From positions 1-21,815 of the forward strand of contig CAYRKW010000054.1 of assembly GCA_964425135.1 (NCBI GenBank): DNA of 21,815 bases, written 5' to 3'. The notes under the pieces are model-generated. The model was not told the origin of the DNA, did no database searches, and saw only the letters and a program-made list of their open reading frames with translations. Source of the DNA: CAYLLD01 sp964425135 (GTDB lineage: Bacteria > Pseudomonadota > Alphaproteobacteria > Rhodobacterales > Rhodobacteraceae). Of this stretch, positions 7,520-14,721 are shown in pieces. A program made the position numbers and the translations under genes. Every line of letters starts with the position of its first letter. The first letter of the stretch is position 1.

Positions 7520-8569
7520 ATGGGATCGGCGCGCATAACGGCCAGCGATGTGGCCAAGGCGGCGGGGGTCAGCCAGCCAACCGTGAGCCGCGTGTTCAAC
7601 CGCTCTGCTACGGTTGATCCGGCCAAGGCTGAACGGGTGTGGGCCGTTGCCAGAGAGTTGGGGTATATTCCCAACCTTGTTGCGCGGACGTTGAACTCGG
7701 GCAATTCGTTCAGGATCGGCATTGTACTTGCCTACCTTAAAAACGGTTTTTTCGGCGAGGCTTTGCAGCGCCTTTCCAAGGCGCTCAATGCGCAAGGATA
7801 TTCGGTGACGGTCTATTTCGCGGGCAATCGCGGGGACGAGATTGACGCTATTGTCGACGATCTTTTGGCCGATCAGGTTGATGGTATCGTTCTGGCCAGC
7901 ATCAGCCTGTCGAATGAATTGGTGGCGCGGGTGCTGAAATCGGGCATTCCGTGCGTGTTGTTCAATCGTGGTCAGCGCGACTCCGACGCCTCGATGGTCA
8001 CTGCGTCGAATTTTGATGGGGCGCGGCTGGCGACAGAGTTTTTGATTGATGCGGGCCACCGGCACATTGCACATCTGGCCGGATGGCGCGAGGCGCTAAA
8101 CGGCGTAGATCGCAAGAACGGATTTCTGGCAGCGATGGAGGCAGCCAGGCTGGAGCCGGTGGCCTGTGTTGATTGCCACTTTCGCCGCAACGTCGCCATG
8201 GACGAGACCCGTCGCCTGTTCGCCTCTGCCACCCCTCCAGATGCGCTTTTCGTTGCCAATGATCACATGGCTTTTGGCGTGCTTGAGGTGTTGCGCGAAG
8301 AGCTTGGTGTGCGCGTGCCCGAGGACGTGTCGGTGATCGGCTATGATGATGCACTCATGGCGCGGTGGAAGACGTTCGATCTGACAACTGTTCGGCAGCC
8401 GCTCAACCGGATGATCGAGGCCACCGCGACACTATTGGTGAATGAGATCGGCGATACCGAACGCCCGCCCGAAAAAATCGAGATCCCGTGCGAGTTGGTG
8501 ATCCGTGGCTCGGCCCGATTGCCCGATGGGCAAAGCCGCAGCCCGCAAGGGTCGAGCGCACAGGACTAA
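7520..8569 (+). CDS. LacI-family transcriptional regulator
   Basis: This 349-residue protein has a LacI-type helix-turn-helix at about residues 6-25 (ITASDVAKAAGVSQPTVSRV) and a hinge helix (VARTLNSGNS). A periplasmic-binding-like effector domain follows (FRIGIVLAYLKNGFFGEALQ, ALFVANDHMAFGVLEVL, VSVIGYDD, TTVRQPL). It probably represses the surrounding transport and catabolic genes and is released by the imported compound or an intermediate. A fitting operator with a central CG is seen at 3042-3055. A modest ribosome site (GCGGA) precedes ATG at 7520. The C-terminal tail of about 20 residues after GSARL is longer than usual and polar. Confidence 0.93.
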   Translation: MGSARITASDVAKAAGVSQPTVSRVFNRSATVDPAKAERVWAVARELGYIPNLVARTLNSGNSFRIGIVLAYLKNGFFGEALQRLSKALNAQGYSVTVYFAGNRGDEIDAIVDDLLADQVDGIVLASISLSNELVARVLKSGIPCVLFNRGQRDSDASMVTASNFDGARLATEFLIDAGHRHIAHLAGWREALNGVDRKNGFLAAMEAARLEPVACVDCHFRRNVAMDETRRLFASATPPDALFVANDHMAFGVLEVLREELGVRVPEDVSVIGYDDALMARWKTFDLTTVRQPLNRMIEATATLLVNEIGDTERPPEKIEIPCELVIRGSARLPDGQSRSPQGSSAQD

Positions 8570-8590
8570 TGACATCAAAGGAGTTTGGCT

Positions 8591-9721
8591 ATGGCCCAGA
8601 TAACCCAGACCGAGGCTGACGCGCGGCACGTGAAGCGCAGCGATTACCAATCCTGCACGGTTGCTTTCATCGATTGCAAGACGCCCGGCTCGCATCTGAA
8701 ACAGAATTATTCGATCATCGGCCCCGGCGTAACGTCGTCGTCGGAGCAGGTGGTCAATCTGCCTGAGGCGCATGGCTTCAATATCGGTGCGGCGGCGATG
8801 CCCAAGGGGATTACCAACAATCTGCATATCCATTTCACCGCCGAAGTCTTTATGGTCTATGAGGGTGAATATACCTTTCGCTGGGGCTCGAACGGAGAGA
8901 ATGAGTTTGTCGGGCGTCCGGGGGATATTCTGTCAGTCCCCACCTGGATTTTCCGGGGCTTTACCAACACGGGTGAGGACGAGGGCTGGGTGTTCACCAC
9001 CCTTGGCGGCGACAATACGGGAGGCGTGATTTTCCACCCGGATATCCTGCGCGAGGCGGCGGATTACGGGCTGTGTCTTTCGAAGGACAATCAGTTGATT
9101 GACCTCTCGAAGGGGGATCCTGTTCCGGGTGCGGACCAACGGATGGAGCCTATGGCCGATCAGGACGTTGCAAAACTGAGGCGCTATACGCCCGATGAAA
9201 TGCGCCAACGCGTCGTTGCCACCACTGACCGCGATTTCCGCCCGGCGTTTATCGACGCGGATTTGGATGGATGCGGGGCGGAGATTGCCCCTGTCATCGG
9301 CTATGGCATTTCGCAAAACCGAGACCATGTTGCGAGAATTCGCAATCCTCACGGGTTCTCGATGGAGTGGCTGCGTTTGCAGCCGGGCCAGAGGGTCTCG
9401 CCGTTCACACTGGCCGACAAGATGGTCGTGATCCCGCGTGCGCCCGGTGTACAGATCAGGATGAATGATGCGGCTGATGTCGCTGTTGATTTGGGGGGAT
9501 GGGATACCTATTCGATCCCCGCCGGTGTTGTGCGTGCGTTTGAGAACACAGGCGATACGGCCATTGAGGTTCTTGTCGTTGTGTCGGGAGATCATCAAAA
9601 GCGGCCGGCGTTCACGGAGCATGTGATCGCAGGGGCGCTGGCGGCGGGTGCGACGCTTGATGCGCAAGGCTATGTCGCCGAGGCGCATCTGATCCCGAAC
9701 TACGGCAGGATGGCAGGATAA
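8591..9721 (+). CDS. Two-domain cupin protein of unknown reaction
   Basis: This 376-residue bicupin has the size of gentisate-dioxygenase-like and quercetinase-like proteins. The first cupin motif 1 is complete: G-x5-HIH-x3-E-x6-G within KGITNNLHIHFTAEVFM (near residues 74-90). Its motif 2 reads VPTWIFRGFTN, with Arg where the third metal-binding His is expected. The second domain has no His in motif 1 (PGQRVSPFTLADKM) and again Arg in motif 2 (IPAGVVRAFEN). Metal binding is therefore doubtful or altered in the first domain and unlikely in the second. I start at ATG 8591, preceded by AAAGGAG; a TTG at 8585 in frame is less likely. It stands between the regulator and a hydrolase gene. Dioxygenase, isomerase or binding roles are all possible. 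Confidence 0.85.
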   Translation: MAQITQTEADARHVKRSDYQSCTVAFIDCKTPGSHLKQNYSIIGPGVTSSSEQVVNLPEAHGFNIGAAAMPKGITNNLHIHFTAEVFMVYEGEYTFRWGSNGENEFVGRPGDILSVPTWIFRGFTNTGEDEGWVFTTLGGDNTGGVIFHPDILREAADYGLCLSKDNQLIDLSKGDPVPGADQRMEPMADQDVAKLRRYTPDEMRQRVVATTDRDFRPAFIDADLDGCGAEIAPVIGYGISQNRDHVARIRNPHGFSMEWLRLQPGQRVSPFTLADKMVVIPRAPGVQIRMNDAADVAVDLGGWDTYSIPAGVVRAFENTGDTAIEVLVVVSGDHQKRPAFTEHVIAGALAAGATLDAQGYVAEAHLIPNYGRMAG

Positions 9722-9724
9722 GCG

Positions 9725-10432
9725 GTGCGTCAGATGTCTAAGGGCGGGACGCGCAAGTGGGTTCTGATGCCCGGTACTTTATGCACCGCGCGCGTTTTTG
9801 ATCCTCTTATGGACGCGCTGGGCGTGTCGCGTGGCGAGCGGCATGTCATCGTGCCGGATGCGCCGGATGTACGGGATTATGCCTTGCGGCTTGAAAGAGA
9901 GGTGACGGGCGGAGAGATCGTCTGCGGCTTTAGCCTTGGGGCGCTGGTCCTTGCGCATAACCTTGATGCGTTGAGGGGCGCACACGCTGTTGTCTTGCTG
10001 GCCTCAAATCCTTTCCCCGATCCGCCGGAAAACCGCGCAAACCGTGCGGCAGTGCGTGACAGAGTGTTGACGGGTGGTGCGCGTGAGTGGGTATTTGAGA
10101 ACTGGACGGCAATGTCGGCATCAGGGCGCGACGGGTTGCGAGACTTTGTTGCCACCATGGCGGAGGAAACCGCGGAGCTAATCCCCGAGCAAACCGAGTT
10201 GGCGGCGTCTCGTCCGGGCGCGCAAGATGATCTGGCGCGCACTGATTTGCCCTTGATTTTCGTCACCGGGTCCGAAGACCGGCTGACACCGCCAAGCCTT
10301 GTTTCAACGATTGTTGAAACGGCCAAAGATGCGCAACTTCACGTCATCGACGGGCTAGGTCATTTTGCCTTGATCGAGGCGCCTGATGCGGTTGCAAAGG
10401 CCATTCGAGAGGGTCTTGGAGAGATTGAGCAG
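9725..10432 (+). CDS. Alpha/beta-fold hydrolase, 3' end lost in assembly gap
   Basis: The visible 236 residues form an almost complete alpha/beta hydrolase. Seen are an oxyanion-hole strand (VLMPGTLCTARVF), the nucleophile elbow GFSLGA (Ser about residue 69), the acid in VTGSEDRLTP and the catalytic His in GLGHFALIEAP. The family includes carboxylesterases and lactonases such as 3-oxoadipate enol-lactonase. A precise substrate cannot be given. I use GTG at 9725 because AGGA lies 6 bases before it. ATG at 9734 is an alternative without a clear ribosome site. The fold is nearly finished at 10432, so the stop should lie just inside the N run. It follows the bicupin gene by 3 bases, which suggests one operon. 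Confidence 0.85.
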
Positions 10433-10532
10433 NNNNNNNNNNNNNNNNNNNNNNNNNNNNNNNNNNNNNNNNNNNNNNNNNNNNNNNNNNNNNNNNNNNN
10501 NNNNNNNNNNNNNNNNNNNNNNNNNNNNNNNN
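10433..10532. other. Assembly gap of 100 Ns
   Basis: There are exactly 100 Ns, the usual placeholder for a scaffold gap of unknown length. It hides the last codons of the hydrolase and the first 50-70 codons of the RraA-like gene, which together need more than 100 bp if nothing else is there. Reading frames bridging it mean nothing. Confidence 0.98.
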
Positions 10533-10533
10533 T

Positions 10534-11031
10534 GCGGATGTGATTAAGGCCCGGCGGTTGGAATATTTCCGATCCATGGCGCGTGGTCCGGGGCCGACTG
10601 TGAGCGTGGTTGAGGATCTGGATTATCCCAATTGCATCGCCGGATGGTGGGGAGAGGTGCATGTTGCCGTCCACAAGGGCTTGGGCATGAAAGGTGCGCT
10701 GACCAATGGTGTCATGCGCGATCTTGATGTCATTGATGACGGCTTCCCGATACTGGCAGGCTCGATCGGGCCAAGCCATGGGTATGTTCATGTGCGTGAG
10801 CTTGGCTGCGAGGTTTCTGTGATGGGGATGCAGGTTGAGGAAGATGATCTGATCCATGCGGACAGGCACGGTGCGGTTGTGATCCCTGACGCGGTTATTG
10901 CTGATCTCGAAGATGCGATTGAGACTGTTTTTGCGAATGAAGCGATCATTCTGGGCCCTGCCCGTGCGCCCGGTTTTAATATTGAGACGCTGGAGGCAGC
11001 CTGGGCCGCGTTTGAGGCGCGCCGGACCTGA
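10534..11031 (+). CDS. RraA-like aldolase/decarboxylase family protein, 5' end lost in gap
   Basis: The visible C-terminal 165 residues match the RraA-like family, whose enzymes include HMG/CHA aldolases that release pyruvate in gallate-type pathways. The motif Glu-X20-Arg-Asp is complete, with Glu in WWGEV and Arg-Asp in GVMRDLD exactly 20 residues later. In this family that D/E-X20-R-D set holds the metal and pyruvate, which favours an enzyme over the RNase E inhibitor RraA itself. GSIGPSHGYVHV and HADRHGAVVIP are also typical. Family members have about 220 residues, so some 50-70 are missing before 10534. The gene ends 17 bp from the convergent rhaK. It is probably the last gene of the transport operon. 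Confidence 0.85.
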   Translation, partial: ADVIKARRLEYFRSMARGPGPTVSVVEDLDYPNCIAGWWGEVHVAVHKGLGMKGALTNGVMRDLDVIDDGFPILAGSIGPSHGYVHVRELGCEVSVMGMQVEEDDLIHADRHGAVVIPDAVIADLEDAIETVFANEAIILGPARAPGFNIETLEAAWAAFEARRT

Positions 11032-11048
11032 TTGGGGTTGGCTCGTAT

Positions 11049-12434
11049 CTAGTGTCGCGGCTTTCCGACGTTCTGGTGCCAGAGCGTCGCGTAGGACTGG
11101 AGTGCGTCGCGGGTTTCGTCGCTGCCCTTTATCGCGCTTTTATCGACAGGTGGTGGCATGTTGGTCCCATCCACGAGCAAAGCGGCCCCGGCACTGGTCC
11201 CTGTCGCGCCGAAGGCACGATGAATGTCCGAGTTCGCAACCACGCTCAGCATATCGAGATAGAACCGATTGCCTGCGAAGGGGCCTTCCACGACAATCGG
11301 TCCCTCATGTCCGATGTTATTCAGGCATTCAGCGGTTACGAGCGCTAAATAAAGCGCCACTGCGGCACCGCATTTGCCCGATCCTGCGTCGGGCTCTGTG
11401 CCGATCCATCGGGAGGTTTGGCCTTGGAAGGGTCCGGTTTCTGGTACCACAGAGGGGAGAAGCATGATCTGGTTTGAAAGGATTTCATTCAGATCTTCGG
11501 GCGTTGGCTCAGGGTAGTCTCCTCCGGTTGCGAGGTCATGTTCCCGTCCGCCCATGAAGCGCGCGGAGGGGGCCGGGTCCCCAAGGGCCGTCACATTGAT
11601 CAGCGTGTCGCGATTTGGATCGAGCGCGACCTTTCGGCCGCCTATGGACATTGCAATTACCCAGGTTCCAGTTGAGACGACGCTAAAGGGGGGTGTTTGG
11701 GCCAAGACATAGGGCAAGAGCGAGGCGTTGGAATCGTGGATCCCGCAATAGACAGGGGTGCTTGCGGGCAGGCCTGTTTCGTCGGCGATATGTGGCAGGA
11801 TCGGGCCGAGGCGATCGGAGGGTTTGCGCACCGGCGCAAGGATGTCCGCGATGTCGAGCCTATCCACCAGCGAGGAGACCCTGCCCTGGGCCGGGTTCCA
11901 AAGATCGGTATGGCAGCCAAGCGAGGTCACATCGGTTGCCGTCACACCGGTCAGCAGCGCACCCCAGAATTGAGGATATGTGACGATCTGCTGCGTTCGG
12001 TCTTTCAACGTCGGATCGATCTGGAATTGCCAGTAGAGTTGCGCGCCTATGTTTAAACCGCCCGCCAGTTTGGGAGACCCTGTTTCTGCGAAGGGTGGGC
12101 GGATGGCGTCGTAATCCTGCGCCAGATCATCCGGCCCTGAACATTCGTAATCAAGGATTGGCGCGGCCAAGTTACCGTCGCGATCCAGAAGGGCAGCACA
12201 GGCGCCGTGGGTTGTCACGGATATGGCGTCAATGCTGTGATCTGCGTGAAAATCGCGTAGACCCTTGAGCAGAAACGCCCAATGCCCGTCCACATCGAAA
12301 TGCGGCCATGGCGGTCCGGGCAGGACGACATTGGGCCGCGTGATAACGGCAACTTCGCTCAGCGTCTTGCGGTCGACCAGCACAAGTTTTGCGTTCGTTT
12401 TGCCGATGTCGATGACCGCGATATGACCCGTCAT
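11049..12434 (-). CDS. rhaK: L-rhamnulose/rhamnose kinase, FGGY family
   Basis: This 461-residue sugar kinase of the FGGY family starts with the phosphate-binding strand IAVIDIGKTNAKLVLVD. It carries the catalytic Asp region VYCGIHDSNASL and a C-terminal GATGTSAGAALL nucleotide-binding loop. It phosphorylates L-rhamnulose to L-rhamnulose 1-phosphate. In Rhizobium leguminosarum the homologous RhaK is also needed for rhamnose uptake by the ABC transporter, which may hold here. The start at 12434 overlaps the rhaU stop (ATGA, 12431-12434). It is the last gene of the rhaRSTPQUK series and faces the RraA-like gene tail to tail with only 17 bp between. Confidence 0.9.
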   Translation of the reverse strand: MTGHIAVIDIGKTNAKLVLVDRKTLSEVAVITRPNVVLPGPPWPHFDVDGHWAFLLKGLRDFHADHSIDAISVTTHGACAALLDRDGNLAAPILDYECSGPDDLAQDYDAIRPPFAETGSPKLAGGLNIGAQLYWQFQIDPTLKDRTQQIVTYPQFWGALLTGVTATDVTSLGCHTDLWNPAQGRVSSLVDRLDIADILAPVRKPSDRLGPILPHIADETGLPASTPVYCGIHDSNASLLPYVLAQTPPFSVVSTGTWVIAMSIGGRKVALDPNRDTLINVTALGDPAPSARFMGGREHDLATGGDYPEPTPEDLNEILSNQIMLLPSVVPETGPFQGQTSRWIGTEPDAGSGKCGAAVALYLALVTAECLNNIGHEGPIVVEGPFAGNRFYLDMLSVVANSDIHRAFGATGTSAGAALLVDGTNMPPPVDKSAIKGSDETRDALQSYATLWHQNVGKPRH

Positions 12435-12745
12435 GGCATATGGAAGACGTTTTCAAGGGGTGTGGCGAGCGGCTCGTTGTTTGGATGCGTTTGCATAATA
12501 TCGGCCATATGCGCCCACCATTTTTGCATGACCGGATGGCTTGGCAGATCGTCCATGCTGTGTCCATCGCTGCGCCATAGAACGCCGAACAGGATGTTTG
12601 TCTCGCTGTCCAGATGGATCGAGTAATCGCTGACGCCCGCGTCTTTGAGAAGGTTTACAAGTTCGGGCCATATCTCATTGTGGCGTTTGATATACGCGTC
12701 GCGGCAACCGGGGTTGAGTTGCATTTTGAAAGCGAACTTTTCCAT
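12431..12745 (-). CDS. rhaU: L-rhamnose mutarotase
   Basis: This 104-residue protein, equal in length to E. coli RhaM, interconverts the alpha and beta anomers of L-rhamnose. Family marks are AFKMQLNPG, YIKRHNEIWPEL (active-site His in RHN), HLDSETNILFG, QKWWAHMADIM and the C-terminal ENVFHMP. I start at ATG 12745, which shares its A with the rhaQ stop (TAATG). An in-frame upstream start at 12769 would put the beginning inside rhaQ and exceed the family length. The gene is translationally coupled to rhaQ before and rhaK after. Confidence 0.95.
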   Translation of the reverse strand: MEKFAFKMQLNPGCRDAYIKRHNEIWPELVNLLKDAGVSDYSIHLDSETNILFGVLWRSDGHSMDDLPSHPVMQKWWAHMADIMQTHPNNEPLATPLENVFHMP

Positions 12746-13731
12746 TATCTTGTTCGCCACATGGACCAAAGTCGTGGCAGCGCGATGACGCCGATCAGAA
12801 GAGCGCCGATAACGATGGACATGACGATACCGGGCACGTTCAAAAGCCCCAGCCCAAACGTCACAAGCCCCATGACGAAGGCTGCGATCACGACGCCGAC
12901 AATCGTTCCAGAGCCGCCCAGAATACTGACGCCGCCAAGGACCACCATGGTGACAATCTCAAGCTCCCAGCCGGTTGCGATGGAGGGGCGTGTTGAGCCG
13001 AGCCGCGCGGTCAGGCAGATAGCTGCGACACCGGACATTAGCCCGGTCAGAAGGAACAGGATAAACTTGACGCGCTGGACGCGAATACCTGAGAACATGG
13101 CACCTGTCGCATTGTTACCAATGGCATAGACCGTCCGGCCAAAATTCGTCTTATGCAGCAAGACCCCATAGATCACCGCGATGATTGCGAAGAGGACCAG
13201 TTCGAACGAGATCACCCACCAGACATAGCCTTGGCCAAACCATGAAAAACTGGCCGGGTAGCCTTTGAAGGCCTGATCTCCCAGCACGATAAAGCTGATG
13301 CCGCGAAACAGTGACATGGTTCCGATGGTGACGACGATGGACGGAAGGCCAAATCGTGTCACAAGAACACCATTGAAAGCGCCGCAGATCAGCCCGACCC
13401 CAAGTCCGATGAACACCAGCGCGGGTGTGCCGAAACCCAGTTGAACGGCGGCTCCCATGGCGGTTGAGGCCAGGGCGATTATCGAAGCGACGGAGAGGTC
13501 GATCTCGCCTGAGATGATCAGGAGTGCCATGGCGAAGGCGATCATCGCCTTTTCGGTGAAGTTGAATGTCGCATCGCTCAGGTTCCAGGCGTTCAGGAAA
13601 TAGGGCGAAGCAAAGCTGTTGGCGATGAATATGCCAATCGCGACCAGCAGCAGCAGCGTTTCCCAGCTTTTCAGCCTTTGCTCCAGCGGCGATTGGAGGC
13701 GGTCGGGGACGAAACGGTCGGTGGTGCTCAT
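12745..13731 (-). CDS. rhaQ: L-rhamnose ABC transporter permease 2 (CUT2 type)
   Basis: This 328-residue inner-membrane permease of the ribose/xylose (CUT2) branch has about 8-10 hydrophobic segments. Typical motifs are IISGEIDLSVASIIAL, the G-rich GLICGAFNGVLV, IVVTIGTMSLFRGI, GNNATGAMFSGI and VLGGVSILGGSGT. It starts at 13731 by ATGA overlap with rhaP. The frame stays open upstream through rhaP on the same strand, but that extension encodes an out-of-frame shadow. It works with RhaP and the RhaT ATPase. Confidence 0.93.
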   Translation of the reverse strand: MSTTDRFVPDRLQSPLEQRLKSWETLLLLVAIGIFIANSFASPYFLNAWNLSDATFNFTEKAMIAFAMALLIISGEIDLSVASIIALASTAMGAAVQLGFGTPALVFIGLGVGLICGAFNGVLVTRFGLPSIVVTIGTMSLFRGISFIVLGDQAFKGYPASFSWFGQGYVWWVISFELVLFAIIAVIYGVLLHKTNFGRTVYAIGNNATGAMFSGIRVQRVKFILFLLTGLMSGVAAICLTARLGSTRPSIATGWELEIVTMVVLGGVSILGGSGTIVGVVIAAFVMGLVTFGLGLLNVPGIVMSIVIGALLIGVIALPRLWSMWRTR

Positions 13732-14711
13732 GTGGCCTGCTCCGCGCGTTTGAGGATGATCCGGCCTTTCTCGCGATTGGCCTGAGCATTGAGGGCGACG
13801 GCGATGATGATCGCTCCGCCTGAGATGGCCAACTGCCAGAAGGGAGAAATATCGACGACCGGCAAGGCGTTCTTGATGATGCCGAGGAACAAGGCGCCCA
13901 AAAGCGCGCCTGCCACGGTGCCAATACCGCCCATGATCGATACGCCGCCGATCACGCAAGCTGCGACGACGTCCAGCTCGAAACCGCCTGCGATGTCGAC
14001 GTAAGACACCGCGAAGCGCGAGACCCAGAGATACCCGGTCAATCCCGCCAATGCGCCTGAGATTGTGAAGGCCCAGAACTGTGTTTTGCCCACGTTGATC
14101 CCGGCATAGGTGGCCGCATGCGGGTTTCCTCCGGCGGCATAGAAAGCGCGGCCAAGCGTTGTGCGGGTCATGACAATTGTAAATGCGATCACAGCGATGA
14201 TTGCGATCCAGCCCAGAACCGGCAGACCGAGGAGTTCGGCGCGCGGGAAGGCTTTGAACGCGGGGCTCATTTCGTGAGAATTGACCCATTTGCCGTCTGA
14301 GATCACGAATATGATGCCGCGGAAAATGGTCATTGTGCCGAGCGTCACCACGATGGGTGGAATGGCGAGTTTCCAGACGAGAATGCCATTGATCATGCCC
14401 AGGATTGTGCCCAGACCTACGGCGATTATCAGGATTACGACGATCGGCAGGTCCGGTGCTGCGACGTTGACCATCGACACCACCATGCCGGTGAGCGCCA
14501 GATTTGCCGCGACGCTCAGGTCGATGCATTTTGTCAGGATGACGATCATCTGACCGATGGCTAAGAGGATCAGGGGCGAGGTGTCATTGAAGACATTGGT
14601 CAGGTTGCCCGGTGCCACGAAGCTTGGGAAGCGTGACGAGATCAAAGCCAGCAAAAGGACGATTGCGCCGACCAGAAGCGCTTCGCGAGATGTCAGGACA
14701 CGTTTCAGCAT
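13728..14711 (-). CDS. rhaP: L-rhamnose ABC transporter permease 1 (CUT2 type)
   Basis: This 327-residue CUT2 permease has about 8-10 hydrophobic segments. Marks are IVILTKCIDLSVAANLAL, GMINGILVWKLAIPPIVVTL, GTMTIFRGIIFV, YAAGGNPHAATYAGI and VIGGVSIMGGIGTVAG. The start at 14711 has a good ribosome site (AAGGAAA, about 6 bases) that overlaps the rhaT stop. A longer frame up to 14810 would lie within rhaT. RhaP and RhaQ are paralogues and probably form a heterodimeric channel. Confidence 0.93.
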   Translation of the reverse strand: MLKRVLTSREALLVGAIVLLLALISSRFPSFVAPGNLTNVFNDTSPLILLAIGQMIVILTKCIDLSVAANLALTGMVVSMVNVAAPDLPIVVILIIAVGLGTILGMINGILVWKLAIPPIVVTLGTMTIFRGIIFVISDGKWVNSHEMSPAFKAFPRAELLGLPVLGWIAIIAVIAFTIVMTRTTLGRAFYAAGGNPHAATYAGINVGKTQFWAFTISGALAGLTGYLWVSRFAVSYVDIAGGFELDVVAACVIGGVSIMGGIGTVAGALLGALFLGIIKNALPVVDISPFWQLAISGGAIIIAVALNAQANREKGRIILKRAEQAT

Positions 14712-14721
14712 GGGCGTTTCC

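Noticed and set aside
9725..10543. A single reading frame joining the hydrolase, the N run and a few codons after it
   Set aside because: It only stays open because Ns contain no stop. The sequence after the gap belongs to the RraA-like gene in another register.
12745..14529. A 594-codon minus-strand frame extending rhaQ upstream through rhaP
   Set aside because: The added N-terminal half is an Arg/His-rich out-of-frame reading of rhaP. The rhaQ start at 13731 overlaps the rhaP stop as ATGA and gives the family length.
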